A DNA stretch of 64,000 bases from Dryocosmus kuriphilus. Its lineage: Eukaryota > Arthropoda > Insecta > Hymenoptera > Cynipidae. This document shows, piece after piece, positions 22,110 to 34,790 of this stretch. Made by a program: the position numbers and the translations under genes. The notes under the pieces were generated by a model that worked only from the letters and a program-made list of their open reading frames with translations, had not been told where the DNA came from and ran no database searches. Where the stretch lies: the NCBI GenBank assembly GCA_038277395.1, contig CM076190.1, positions 239,520,452 through 239,584,451 on the forward strand. Direction: 5' to 3'. The number at the start of each line of letters is the position of its first letter. Within the stretch, counting starts at the first letter, position 1.

Positions 22110-23237
22110 ATGTTTACAATCAGCAGGGCAATTGGGGCCAGTAGAGGGCAGCAGCGGGTAGGTAACCTCGGTGCTAATGAGCTCACTGTGGCCGGCGGAA
22201 TAGGGAGGGGAAAGGGAGATTCCAGGGATAGTACTGATGATAGAGAGATGGATTTTATCACGTTGATAAACTTGGCGAGTGTAGAGAAGGAAGGGGGACT
22301 AGCCGACAGAAGAACTCGAGGTAGGCCGTCAAATCGGGAACTGCTTAGTAGATCGAGATCTAGCAGTTCAGGATCAAGACAACTTTTTATCAAGTGCAGA
22401 CAGGGGGAAGGATTAAAGGATAGAAGCAATCAGGGGGACAATGCGAGAGATAGTGAATGATCAAGGGAAGAAGAGGGCAATGACAGGGGGAAGAGAAATT
22501 GCGGAAGAAAGCTTAAGAAAAAGTCTCCACGGTAGAGGAATAAGGCGAAGGGAAAGTTGATCTAGAGAATCTGGAAAATCTCATTAAAGGGTTTAGAGAG
22601 GAAACGAACCAAAGTCTTAATACCATGCAAAAGAGAGGGGAGAAGGTCTGGGAGGAAATGAGGAAATTTAGAGAAAAGTGGGAAGAATGTGAACTGGTGT
22701 ATCGGTAAGAAAAAGATAAGGTTTGGAAACAGTTGGAGGATATCCATCGAGAAAAAGCAAAGAATGAGTGAGAAGGAGGGAAATCTTGATATGGAAAAGT
22801 TGGAAGAAAGAGTGAGAAATCTAGAATATAAGCCTGAGGACAGAAAGAAAGTGGATGGAGGGGTAAGAGAATGAGAGAAAATAAAAGAATTGAATGAGAA
22901 CGTTATCCTAGAAAATGTGAGAATGAAATCAAGTTTGAGAGAATTAGAAAGGAAAATGGAAATAGAAGATAAGACGAAGCGTAATAAAAATGTAGTGATT
23001 AGAGTAATAAAAGTCGATAGTGAATCAGGAAGAGAAGAAGTGGAAAGAGTGTTAGGGGAAATTGGGATAAAAGTGCATGCGGAAGGGGTAAACGGAGTGG
23101 GAAGGAAGAATAAAGGTAAATCGATTGTATATACAGCAAAAGTGGGAAGTGAGGAAGAAAGAGTTGATATTTTGAGGGAAAAGAAAGCTTTAAAGGGGGA
23201 AGGAAGAAAGGATAGAGGAGGATATGACGTGGAATGA
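22110..23237 (+). pseudogene. LINE A ORF1 protein, broken
   Basis: Opens MFTISRAIGASRGQQRVGN and has a Ser/Arg-rich patch (LLSRSRSSSSGSRQLF). Coiled-coil sequence (EKLEERVRNLEYKPEDRKKV, ELNENVILENVRMKSSLREL) follows, then an RNA-recognition-like fold (TKRNKNVVIRVIKV, ILREKKALKG). Stops near 22458 and 22873 and frame changes between them break it. The usual role is binding the LINE RNA. Confidence 0.75.
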
Positions 23238-23553
23238 AAGAAGAAGAAGAAAAAGGATGCTGAAATAGAGAACATGGACTGAAAGAATGAAAGGGAACAC
23301 GGTATGGATAGGGAAAGACAGGATGTGGGTAAACGGTAATGTGTGGATATGGGATGAAGAGAAACAAAATTTGTGTGAAGTGTACAGGGAGGGTACGAGG
23401 GGAAGAAACAAAAGCTAGTGCTAGAAGGGAGCAAAAAATGGGAACAGTATTGGGTGAAAGGAAAGAAGGAGGAGAAGGTGGAGCGACGGGGTTTTCATAA
23501 AAATAGGGAGGGGACGTCAGATAGAAAGAAGGGAGAAAGGAAGGAAGAAAGAA

Positions 23554-26190
23554 ATGAGAGTAGTGTTTTGGAATGTATCAGGGCTAATGAGTAAAGATAA
23601 AGGATCCTGGGAACAGGAGAAGAAATGGCATGCAGTGTTTTTGAATGAAACCTGGGTATACGAGAAGGATTGGAGGAGAGTGAAGAGGAAATTACCCAAG
23701 GGATAAAGCAAGAGAAGGTAAAGGGAAGGAAGGAAGGGGGCAGGATGTAAGGAGTAAGGAATGAATTGGTAGGTGAAGAGAGAATAGAAATTGGATTTGA
23801 GGAATCAGATATATTAATGACGATAATGGTGAAGATATGAAGAAGAAAGGTGAGGATAGTTTGCATCTACAGGAGAAGTGGAGAAGAAGAATGTTGGAGT
23901 GTGATTAGGAAATGGATGGCGAAAAAAGATGATGAATTGGTTTTGATAGGAGGCGACCTGAATGCTTGGACAGGGGAACAGGGAAGGGAAATATGGGATG
24001 GAGAAAGTGAGACTTTCAGGAGAAGATCGAAATATAAACAGGTGGCCCAGGAGGGTAGGACTCTGATGAAAATTCTGGGAGAAACAGGATGGTTCTTTTG
24101 TAATGGGAACTCGGATGGGGATGAGAAAGGAGAGGTAACATTTTCAGAAAAAGAGGAAGCAGTAATAGACTACATTCTGGCAGAGGAAAAGATAAGAAGG
24201 CTGTTGGAAATAATGGAAGTAGGGAACGAAATAGGATCAGAACACTTCCCGGTAATTGCAACGTTGAAATGTGGGAATGAGAGAAGAGAGGGAAGGAAGA
24301 AGGAGGGAGTAACAAGGAAAAAGGCAAAAATGGGCAAATGGGGAGCTGATAAAATAAGAGAATATAAGGAAGGAGTGAAAGAAGAGAATACTATAATGTA
24401 AAAGGTGAAAGGCGTGAATGGATATTGTGTAAGATAAAGGAATGGGTAGAGAAGGTACTGGAAGCGATTAGGCCAAGTGAGGAGGAAAGATTGGAGAAAA
24501 TTGGATGGCCTGAAGTGGAATGTATAGAGGGTAATGAAGTACGAAGTTATCATTAAAGAATTGTAGACGAGGAGTGGCAGGCATAAAGGAATGTAAAGAA
24601 GAAAAAGGGAACACGAGAAATTAATAAATGCGAAAAGACAGGAGGAGAAGATGAGGTACATAGAGGTGGTAGAGAAAGCAAAAAAGGAAGGAAGAGGATG
24701 GGAGGTGATCAATAGAAATGGGTGTGGATTGAGATAAATCAATGAAAAGCTAAACACGGATGACTGGACGGTATGCGGTATACGTTATAAAGAGAGGAGT
24801 TGAATCAACCAATTGAAAAGTTAAAAAGAAACAAGGCGATAGGAGAGAATGGGATGGAAAATGAAGCGTTGAAATTTGGCGTAAGAAGGATTAGAGAAAA
24901 TATCTGGGATGTATCTAGTAGAGTATGGAGAGGGAAGGCTGGCCCAAGGATTGGAGAAGAGCTTTGGTAGTTCCGTTATTAAAGAAAGGTAGGGGTAGGA
25001 AAGTGGAATGTTATAGAGGAATCACTTTCATGCCAGCAACGTATACAATTTACGCGGAGGTGCTTAGGTAGAGATTAAAAGAACAAGTAGAATAGAAAGG
25101 AAGTATTCCACATAATCAAACAAGATTCAAGAAGGGGATGGGAATGGTGAATAACATTTTCGTTCTGAATTATTTAGTCAACAGGAACCTGGGACGGAAA
25201 AAAGGAAAGCTAGTTGCCCTCGTCGCAGATTTTAAGGCAACTTTCGACTTTCGACTCGGTGAATAGGAAAGTTTTGTGGATGGCAATGAAAGAAAGGGAG
25301 GCCGACGACGAGTTGAATGATAGGATAAAAGAGGTATTTACGGAGCCGAAGACAAGGGTGATGATCTGGGAACAAAGAGGGAAGGAGTTTTGGAGAGAGA
25401 GAGGTCTCAGGCAAGAGTGCCCGCTAAGGCCATTATTATTTAGCATAATGCTAGCAGACCTAGAAGAGGAAATGGAAAATAATGGTAAAGGAGTTACAGT
25501 TCTAGGAAATAAAGGAATATACTCAGCATCGTACGCGGACGATGTGGTGTTTCTAGCAGAGAACGAAAATGGAATGAGCTTGCTAATGAAAGGATTCGAA
25601 GAGCATGGGAGGGAGAAAGACTTGACAGTTAATGTGACGAAGACTAAAATAGTATGTTTCACTGGTATGGTCAGTGACGTGATATGGAGTGGAAATATAG
25701 GGTTGGAAGGAGTAGGTACAAGAAAATAGAAAGCATGCAAGAAAGATTTTCAAGACGGGTTATGGGAGTAAGCTGGAACTGGCCGGGTTACATTTTGAGA
25801 GAAGAAACAGCGAGAGAGAAATTGGTGATAAGGCAGAGACAAGGGGTCTGGAATTTCGAAGAGAAACTTTTTTTTCAAAGAGAAAAGTGTGCTGACAGGA
25901 ATTAATAAACAGAGAGAGGAGAGGCAACATGCGACTTTAAAATAGGAGGAAGAGAAATGGCAAGTTAGAAGGGAATGGAGAATATGTGACGAGGGGAGGA
26001 AGTCGCAGGAAATTGAAGGGGAAATGAGTAAGAAGCAGGAAGAGAACAGGTGGGGAAAGATTATGGAGTCATAATATAATAAATTCGTCAAGATGAAAGG
26101 AGTCCCAGAATATTTAGGGAAATTGAAAAAGGAGTGCAGGTGGGCCTGGATGATACGCTTCAGAATGGGTGAAGGCATGAATGAATGTTA
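23554..26190 (+). pseudogene. LINE A ORF2, endonuclease and reverse transcriptase, broken
   Basis: Pieces in order: MRVVFWNVSGLMSKD and FLNETWVYEKDW near 23554-23670; endonuclease sequence at 23850-24401 with LIGGDLNAWTGEQG and GSEHFPVIATL; RT0 near 24815-24860; the RT core at 25214-25729 with RQECPLRPLLFSIMLADLEE and SASYADDVVFLAENENG, the YADD being intact; then GYILREETAREKLVIR in the C-terminal region. The frame changes repeatedly between 24400 and 25200. In copy B the corresponding block B reads RRGCPLSPLLF. Confidence 0.8.
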
Positions 26191-26685
26191 ATATTGGATA
26201 AGTAAAGAAATTAAATTGTGCAGGGTATGTAAGTATGAAAGGGAATCATGGGAACACGTGTTGGGTATAGCACAGGTGAAGAGGATGGGGGAAAGAGCGT
26301 GGTAGATAAAGTTAGGTGGATACTGAGCGGTTGTGGACAAGGGTAGAACTGGGTGAAGAGCTTAGAAAAGAAAAGGGAAAAGAGGATGTATGGGGAGGAG
26401 AAAACCAAAATCGAAATTGAAAGATGTACAAAGAAAATTAGTGTTGCGTGACTTGGAAAAGCTTGAAGAGTAATGGTAAGAGGAAACGGAAGCCCTGGAA
26501 TGTCTCGTGTACATGTTAGGTATTAGAGAATAGATGATAATATAGTATTTAAGAATTTAAGAACTTGTACATAATGAAGCGATAATAGGTTAAGAGAAGC
26601 ATAAGGCATAGTGGTTAAGTAAAATTGTAAAGGATGTAAAGGGAACGGAGCCCTCAAACTCGAAAGGGAGAGTAATAAACGAATC

Positions 26686-28419
26686 AATCAATTAATTAAT
26701 TAATTAAATTTATTCATTTTAAAATTCGGTGTTATATTTTAAAAAGATATTTTTAGATATGAATAATATATCATTTTTGAAGCTTAATTTTGAATAATCT
26801 TAGATTATTAAATAAAAAATTAAATTATAACTCAATTATTTTCGAAAATTTTAATTTCTATAAATATTTTTAATTAGTCCTGATATAATTGTGTTATAAA
26901 ATGTTTATAAAAGCTAAAATTTTCGAATTTAGTTGAATTTAAATTCAATATTATGTTTAGTAATGTAAAATTATTAAAAATTAATGTTTAAAAATAATTT
27001 TATACATATCTGAAGATTAATATTAGTTAATATTAAATCTGAATCCAGTTAATTTTGAAAATTTTATTAAATTAATATTAAAATTTTCGGGAATTTTTCG
27101 TTTTGAGAATTTTGAAATTCCGAAATTTTCTTCTTCGGTAATTTTCTTATGTAGTAAATTTTATTTTTCGGCACTTTTGTATCATCCCAATAACGTTAAT
27201 AATTAACAACAATAAATATAATTTAAATGCATAGATTTTATTTTCTGCCCTTTCTACTTTATTTAATAATAATAATAATATTCATAATGATAATAACGAT
27301 AAAAATTCTTTATCTATTTTTTAACGAAAGTAATTTTTCTCTGAGGCTTATGATTTAGGATATAAGGCTTTTTCTTATGCCTTAAATGATCTTAAATTAT
27401 ATTTGAAACCTTCGAAATATCAATATTTACTTATAATATTAATTTTAAAATTAGTCCCTTAAAATTAAAAAATATAATTAATGAATTAGGTTCATTTATT
27501 TTAAAATTAGTTATTATTTTTTTTAAAAATATCTTTAGATATGAATAACGTATTACCTTTAACAATTTTAAATATGAAATATAACACTTAACTTTGATTT
27601 AATTAACTTCGAAAATTTTTAATTTTTATATATGTTTTAATTCATCCTGATATAAAAAGAAAGTGATATAATGAAAGTTTAGAATTCGTTAATCTGTATT
27701 TACGAAAATTTTATTTTTTATATATTTGAATCTTTTTTATTTTTTATTTTAAATAATTTATAATTTGTTAATCTGTATTTTCGACAAATTTATGTTTTGT
27801 TAACATTTATTTTTTTGTCATTTTTTATTATTCTTATTGGTACATAACATTGTTTACATTATAATAATTTTTATTTTAATAAAAATGAAATATTTTTTTA
27901 ACGAATTATAAATAAATGAATAAATTTATAATTCTAATTTCGTACATTTTTACGTTTTTCATGTGTAAAATTTAGAATTTTTATTTTTCGCTAAATAAAC
28001 ACATTGTTATTTTAAATTTCAAATTTTTTATAATTCATTAACCTTGTATTTTCGAAATTTTTCTTTTTAGTTAATTTTTATTCTTTTCATTTTTTATTAG
28101 CCTTGTCAGTTATTAATATTGTTTGTTAAATAATTAAATATTTACTAATAGTAATTTTAAGTTGATTTTAATCATAGTAATTTTAATTTAAATAAAAGTT
28201 TGCATCAAAGAAGTTAATTATAAATAGGTGTGCGAATAAATTAATAATTTTAATTTCGGATATTTTTTAATTTGTTATTTGTGTAATTCAAAATCTTAAT
28301 TTTTCGATAATTAGATATCTTGTTATTTTAAATTTTTATTAATTTATAATTTGGTAATCTATATTTTCGACAAGCTTTTTTTCGGTTAATTTGTATTTTT
28401 TTTTTGTCATTTTTTCTTA
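26686..28419. repeat. AT-rich repeat array between LINE A and LINE B
   Basis: No genes. From about 27650 it consists of units of about 280-310 bases marked by GTATTTTCGACAAATTTATG, TTTTTGTCATTTTTTATTA and TTATTGGTTATTAATATT-type segments, at about 27765, 28045 and 28355. The array continues beyond LINE B at 33213. Confidence 0.7.
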
Positions 28420-28434
28420 GTCTTATTGGTTATT
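28420..28434 (+). repeat. left target-site duplication of LINE B
   Basis: GTCTTATTGGTTATT, identical to 33198-33212. Confidence 0.95.
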
Positions 28435-28699
28435 GAATCGTTTATTACCCTCCCTTACGAGTTTGAGGGCGCCGTTCCCTTTACATCCTTTACAATTTCA
28501 CTTAATCACTATGCCTTATGCATATCTTAACCTATTATCGCTTCATTATATACAAATTCTTAAATACGATCTTGCAATCTATTATCTAATCTAACAAGAG
28601 CGCGAGACCTTCCAGGGCTTCCGTTTCCTCTTACCATTACTATTCAAGCATTTCCAAGTCACGTAACGCTAATTTTCCTTCGATTTTGGTTTCATCCTC

Positions 28700-31600
28700 C
28701 CCCATACCTACATACCCTGCACATCTTCATTTCTTCTCTCATCCAATATTTACATTCATTCATGCCTTCACCCATTCTGAAAAGTATCATCCTTGCCCAC
28801 CTGCACTCCTTTTTTAATTTCCCTAATATTCCGGGAGCCCTTCCATCCTGACGAATTTATACCATTTATTATATTTTGACCCTATAATCTTTTCCCAGCA
28901 CTTCTCTTCCTGCTTCTGACTCATTTCCCCTTCAATTTCCTGCCACTCCCTCCCATCGTCACACATTCTCCATTCCCTTTTAACTTGCCATCTCTCTTCC
29001 TCCCATTTTGAATGTCCCGCGTTACCTCTGCTCTCTCTATTTATTAATTCCTGTCGGCACACTTGTGCTATTTTGCTACCCTTACCACTCTTAAGGTTCT
29101 CTTCGAAATTCCAGACCCTTTTTCTCTGCCTTATCACCAATTTCTCTCCCTGTTTCTTCTCTCAACATATCACCTGGGGAGTTCCAGCTTACTCCCATAA
29201 CCCATCTCAGAAATCCTTCTTGCGTGCTTTCTACCTTCTTGTACTCCTTCCACCCCCATATTTCCACTCCATAACACGTCACTGACCATAGCAGCGAGCC
29301 AAACATCCATAATCTCATCTGTCAGTCCTCTTTGAATCTTCTTTTTCCAATACCCCACACTTGACCCATCACCTTACTCGCATTTTCCATCGTTTTTTCA
29401 CCTGTAGTCATTTCCACCTCCCGCTTCGAACCAAAATCCTAAATAAGAAAACTCCTCTACCATTTCCACCATTTCTCCATTTGTCCTCCATCCATACTTT
29501 ATTTCACTCTTTCTCTTTCTAAAACATACTATTTTTGTCTTCGTCAAGTTAATTGTCAAATCTTTCTCTCTACCATACTCTTCGAATCCTTTCATTAGCA
29601 AGCTCATTCCATTTTCATTCTCTGCTAGAAACATCACATCGTCCGCGTACGCTAGTGAGTATATTGTTTTATTTCCTAGCACTGTACCTCCTTTACCATT
29701 CTTTTCCATTTTCCCTTCTAGGTCTGCTAACATTATGCTAAATAACAATGGACTCAGCGGACACCCTCGCCTGAGACCCCTCCTAATCCTAAACTCCTCC
29801 CCGTTCTCTTCCCGGATCCTCACCCTTGTATTCATCTCCGTAAAAACCCCTTTTATCCTCTCAATCAACTCTTCGTCGACCCCAGTTTCTTTCATTGCCT
29901 TCCATAAAACTTTCCTTTTCGCCGAGTCGAAAGCTGCCTTAAAATCTACAAAGAGTGCAACTAGCTTTCCTTTCCTCTATCCCAGGTTCTTGATGACCAG
30001 ATAATTCAGAACGAAAATGTAATATACTGTTCCCATCCCCTTCCCCAATCCTGTTTGACTATGTAGAATACTTCCTCTCTCTTCTACCTGTTCTTCTAGT
30101 CTCTTCCTAAGCACCTCCACGTAAATTGTATGCGTTACTGGCATGAGAGTGATTCCTCTACAATCTTCCACTTCTCTACCCCTACCTTTCTTTAATAACG
30201 GAACTATCAAACCTGTTCTCCACTCCTTGGGCCATCCTTTCCCTCTCCATACTCTTCTACATACATCCCAGATCTCTTCTCTAATCCTTCTTCCTCCGAA
30301 TTTCAACAAGTCATTCTCCATTCTATTCTCTCCTGTCGCCTTGTTTCTTTTTAACCTCTCAATTGCTTGATTCACCTCCTCTCTGGTCACCTCACTCCCC
30401 CCTTCCATTCCTCCCTCCTTGCACATTCTGCCTTCCTCCTTTGCTTTGCTATCCACGCCTCCTAGCAATTTCTTGAAGCATACCGACCATTCCTCCATAT
30501 TTATCTCTTCACTGATTGCTTTCCATCCACAACTCTCTCTATTGATCACCTCCCATTCCCTTCCTTCCATAATTGCCTTCTCTACCTCCTCTATGTTCCA
30601 CATCTTCTCCTCCTGTCTTTTCACATCTAGTAATTTCTCATGTTCCCCTTTTCCTTTATTATATTCCTTTCTGTCCATCTCTCCTCTTCTCCAATCCTTT
30701 AACGCTAGTTTCATACGGTTTTTACTCTCTATACGTTCCACGTCCCACATCCTCTTTTCTCCCTTGTTTCCTGCTCACTTGGCCTAATGTCTTCTACTAT
30801 CTTCTCTACCCTTTCCTTTATCTTACACAACATCGCATCCATGCCTTCCCCCTCTTCAATCATAGCATTCTCTTCTTCCATTCTTTCCGTATATTCTCTT
30901 ATTTTATTAACTCCCCACTTGCCCATCTTTGCTTTCTTCCTTGTCACTCCCTCCTTCTTTCTTCCCTCTTTTCTCCCATTCCAGTATTTCAACGTTGCAA
31001 TTACCGGGAAGTTTTCTGACCCTATTTCGTTCCCTACATCCATTCTTTCCAACAGCCTCCTTGTCCTTTCCTCTGCCAGAATTTAGTATATTAGTGTTTC
31101 TCCTTTTCCTGCAAATGTAATCTCTCCTTCCTCATCCCCCTCCGAGTTCCCATTACGAATCAACCACCCTATTTCTTCCAGAATTTCCAGCAGAGTCCTA
31201 CCCTCCTGGTCCACCTGCTTATGTTTCGATTTCCTCCTGAAAGTCCTCACTCTCTTAATCCTATACTTTCCCTCCCTGTTCCCCTGTCCAAGCATTCAGA
31301 TCGCCTCCTATCAAAATCAATTCATCATCCTTTCTCGCCACCCACTTCCTAATCACACTCTAACCTTCTTCTTCTCCCTTCTCCTGTAGATGCAAACTAT
31401 CCTCACCTTTCTTCTTCCTATCTTCATAATTCTCGTCATTACTGCATCTGCTTCCTCAAATCCCATTTCTATTCTCTCTTCACCTACCAATTCATTCCTT
31501 ACTCCTAACACCATGCCCCCTTTTTTTCTTCCCTTTACCTTCTCTTTCTTTGCCTCTTGCATCTTCCATATATATCCCTTGGGTAATTTCCTCTTCACCC

Positions 31601-31724
31601 TCCTCCAATCCTTCTCAACTACCCAGGTCTCATTCAACAACACTGCATCCCATTTCTTCACCTCTTCCAAGAATCCTACATCTTTATTCATTAGCCCTGA
31701 TACATTCCAAAATGCTACTCTCAT
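28700..31724 (-). pseudogene. LINE B ORF2, endonuclease and reverse transcriptase, broken
   Basis: Reading leftward: MRVAFWNVSGLMNKDVGF and LLNETWVVEKDW at 31724-31600; endonuclease end with GSENFPVIATL near 31000; the linker and RT0 (RLKRNKATGENRMENDLLKF) near 30360; WPKEWRTGLIVPLLKKG near 30220; RRGCPLSPLLFSIMLADLEG near 29760; and LAYADDVMFLAENENG near 29640 with intact YADD. The C-terminal part holds YGVEIWGWKEYKKVESTQ near 29260. Frame changes lie near 31350, 30740, 29980, 29400 and 29090. The family is APE-type, in the I/R1/LOA range by its motifs, which is an inference. Confidence 0.85.
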
Positions 31725-31879
31725 TTCTTTTTTCCTTCCTTTCCCCCTTCTTTCTTTTCTACGACCCCTCCCTATTTTTTTGGAAACCCCGTCACTCCAC
31801 CTACTACTCCTTCTTTCCTTTTGCCCTATACTGTTTCAATTATCTCCTCCCTTCTACCACTAGCCTTTCTTTCTTCCAC

Positions 31880-32925
31880 TCACCGCCATGTACCCTCCCG
31901 ATTCATTTCACACAATTTTTCTTTCTCTTCATCCCATATCCACACAATACCGTTTACCCACATCCTGTCTTTCCCTATCCATACCATTTTCCCTTTCATT
32001 CTTTCACTCAATGCTCTCTGTTTCATTATCCACTTTCTTCTTTTTTCATTCCACGTCATACCCTCCTCTATGCTTTCTTCCCTCCCCTTTAAAGCTTTCG
32101 TTTTCTCTTCTTTTTCCATTTTCCTTTCTAATTCTCTCAATCTTGATTTCATTCTCACATTTTCTGGGATAACATTCTCATTCAATTCTTTTATTTTCTC
32201 TTCTTCTCTGTCCCCTTCATCCACTTTCTTTCTGTCCTCAGACATACATTCTAGATTTCTCACTCGTTCTTCCAACTTTTCCATATCAGGTTTTCTCTCT
32301 TTCTCACTGATTCTTTACTTTTTCCCGATATCCTCCAACTGTTTCCAAACCTTATACTTTTCTTGCCGACACAGCAGTTCCCATTCTTCCCACTTTTCTC
32401 TAACTTTCCTCATTTCCCCCCAGACCTCATCCCCTCTCTTTTGCACGGCATTCAGGCTGCGGTTCATTTCCTCTCTAAACCCTATAAAGAGACTTTCCAG
32501 ATTTTTTAGATCGACTTTCCCTCTTTCCTTATTCCTCTCAGGTGGAGACTTTTTCTTAAGCTTTTTCCGCAATTTCTCTTCTCCCTGTTCATTCCCCTCT
32601 TCCTTCCTTGATCTTTTACTATCAGCCGTCTTGTCCCGCTCATCGCTTTTATCCGTTAAACCTCCCCCCTGTCCCCACTTGATAAAAAGTTGTCTCGATC
32701 CTAGACTACTAGATCTCGATCCTAGACTGCTAGATCTCGATCTACTAAGCAGTTCCCGATTTGACGGTCTACCTCGAGTCCTTCTGTCGGCTAGTCCCCC
32801 TTCTTTCTCCCCCCTCACAAAGTTTCCATGCGTTGTAAATTGCCGAATAACCGAAGTAAATAACCGAAGTTATCTACCTGCTGCTGCCCTCTACTGGCCC
32901 CCGTTGGGCTCCGCATTGTAAACAT
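31880..32925 (-). pseudogene. LINE B ORF1 protein, broken
   Basis: Starts at the ATG at 32925 (MFTMRSPTGASRGQQ). A frame change follows before GGLADRRTRGRPSNREL and a Ser-rich patch in which SRSSSLGS is duplicated. Then come coiled-coil sequence (MEKLEERVRNLECMSEDRKK) and part of the RNA-binding region. The RNA-recognition core found in copy A (KNVVIRVIKV) is missing here, so a deletion of about 200 bases lies near 32090. Confidence 0.75.
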
Positions 32926-33197
32926 GCTGGTCTAACTTACCGATCTGCTGTCCCTTATCTTCCCTCTCACTTTTCCGACTTCTTCAACCTACCTCTAAGC
33001 TCTCACTTTCGACTTTCGTTTCAACCCTTTTAACTTTACAAAACAACTCCCCCACACTACCACACAACCCTTTCACTACACTCACCTCCCTTATCGCCTT
33101 TCACCTCAATCTCACCTCCACAAGCGTCACCAAAGCCAAAAAATATAGCACAGAATCAACACGCGTACTTTACCTTTCGGTACCGGAAACGGAAGCC

Positions 33198-33212
33198 GTC
33201 TTATTGGTTATT
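33198..33212 (+). repeat. right target-site duplication of LINE B
   Basis: GTCTTATTGGTTATT, identical to 28420-28434. Confidence 0.95.
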
Positions 33213-34250
33213 AATATTTTTTATTTTATAATTAAATACCTATTATTAGTAATTTTAAATTAAATTATAATAATTTTAATCTTAATAATAATTCAAATTT
33301 TTTTAGCAAATTATTATTAAATGAATAAATTCATGCTCCTAATTTCGTATATTTTTAAATTTTTTATGTATATAATTCAGAATTTTTATTTTTCGCTAAT
33401 TAAAAATCTTGTTATTCAAAGTTTCAGATTCTTTATAATTCATTAATATTGTATTTTCGAAAATTTTATTTTTCGTTAGTTTTTTTTATTTTTTTGGCAC
33501 TTTTTATCAGCCTTATCAGTTATTAATATTTTTATTGTATAATTAAATATTTATTATTAGTAATTTCAAATTAATTTTAATCATAGTAATTTTAGTTTTA
33601 ATAAAATTTTTAATTAAAAGAAAATTAATTATAAATAGGTACATGAATAAATTAATAATTTTAATTTCGGATATTTTGTAATTCTTCATATGTATAATTT
33701 AGAATTTTTATTTTTCGATAATTAAAAATCTTGTTACTTAAACTTCGAAGAGTTTATTATTCGTTAATTTGCATTTTCGACAATTTTCTTTTTTGTTAAT
33801 TTATATACTCTTTGTCATTTTTCATTAGTCCTGTTAATGTTAATATTATTCATTTTTTATTAAATATGTATTTTGAGTAATCTTAAGCTAATTTTAAATA
33901 AATTATAAATAAATTAATAACTTTGATTGCGATATTTTTAAATTCGGTATTTTTATAATGCAAACTTTTTATTTTTCTATAATGAAAAAAAAAATTTCTT
34001 TTCTGTTAATTTTTATTTTTTTTGTCACTTTTTATTAATCCTATCAATTATTAAGATTATTTATTTTATAATTAAACATTTATTTTGGGTACTTTTAAAG
34101 TAATTTTAATTTTAATAATAATTTTAATTTTTTAAAAGTAAATTTTAAAGAAATTAATAAATTAATCAATATAATTTTGGATGTTTTTAGATTTATTATT
34201 TTTATAATTTTTTCTCAATATTTTTTTTAGAAAAAATTCCAATAAGTAAG
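33213..34250. repeat. AT-rich satellite-like array, continuation
   Basis: Same units of about 300 bases as 27650-28419, at about 33440, 33763 and 33990, each with a GTATTTTCGAAAATTTTATTTT-type start, a TTTTTGGCACTTTTTATCA-type middle and TTATTAATATT. With LINE B removed the spacing across the insertion is again about 300. Confidence 0.7.
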
Positions 34251-34689
34251 TTCGAAAAATTTTAATAATGTCTACTTTATAACTTACAAGCATATAATTT
34301 GTAATCCAACGAGGAGAAAGTCAATAAGAGGTTTTGTGTTTTGATGGAAAAAGATGTTGAGAATAAATACATATTTCGAAACTAAATAAATAATATACCT
34401 TTATTAGTACTTTATGGGTCAATTTTCAAAGCAAAATCGGTCATGTTTTCATTTATTTCTTTAAATTCTATTTATAAATAAAACTGAAGCTTAAATAAAC
34501 TATAATTTTCAAAATGTACTACTCCCAATTCAATCCGACTAAAAGCGATTAATCTAGGGCTCTCTGCCTCCGATTGAAACTCATTTCAGAATCGTCATTC
34601 ATTCCGATTAAAAAAATCGTTCATCGGAATGAATCGGATTTAGTTGCTTTCTTCTATAAGGGTTGTATTTATGAATATTATACTTTCGA
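34251..34689. other. unassigned sequence before the hammerhead-like motif
   Basis: No gene. A short hairpin is formed near 34595-34635 by CATTCCGATT and AATCGTTCATCGGAATG. The rest is AT-rich. Confidence 0.4.
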
Positions 34690-34761
34690 TATTTTAGTCG
34701 AAAAGCTTCGTTATATGTTATATTATTTTCAGTAATGTTGAAAGATTATCATATTTTTATC

Positions 34762-34790
34762 CTGATGAGGTTCCTCTTCGAGGAACGAAA
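34762..34790 (+). ncRNA. hammerhead-ribozyme-like core
   Basis: CTGATGA (34762-34768) is followed by one G, a perfect 7-bp stem GTTCCTC/GAGGAAC (34770-34776 with 34780-34786) closed by TTC, then GAAA (34787-34790). This is the conserved order of a hammerhead core (CUGAUGA, stem II, GAAA). Helices I and III could not be paired convincingly by eye and one extra G sits at the base of stem II. Penelope-like elements are known to carry hammerhead motifs in their terminal repeats, and the following AACGTTATTGCTTAATAAAA resembles such an end. Confidence 0.5.

Larger units (their letters stand above)
21881..26685 (+). mobile_element. purine-rich LINE, copy A
   Basis: Same family and same gene order as the inverted copy at 28435-33197. 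The 5' end lacks about 45 bases present in copy B. The 3' end is GAGAGTAATAAACGAATC, matching the GTAATAAACGATTC end of copy B. The plus strand is strikingly rich in A and G. Both ORFs have many stops. No target duplication could be placed because the flank is ATTAATTAATTAATT. Confidence 0.85.
28435..33197 (-). mobile_element. purine-rich LINE, copy B
   Basis: A 4.76 kb insertion bounded by a perfect 15-bp target duplication. It is transcribed leftward: the 5' end is at 33197 (GGCTTCCGTTTCCGG on the minus strand) and the 3' end at 28435 with CCCTCAAACTCGTAAGGGAG before GTAATAAACGATTC. On the plus strand it is extremely pyrimidine-rich, giving long meaningless Ser/Leu/Phe-rich frames on that strand. 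It is better preserved than copy A and is probably full length. Confidence 0.9.

Noticed and set aside
22562..23434. Long open frame on the minus strand, 290 residues, Ser/Leu/Phe-rich
   Set aside because: It lies antisense to ORF1 of LINE A and exists only because that strand is almost pure pyrimidine. No domain is visible.
31821..32921. Open frame of 366 residues on the plus strand
   Set aside because: Antisense to ORF1 of LINE B. Ser/Phe/Pro-rich composition follows from pyrimidine bias. The minus strand has the recognisable LINE protein.
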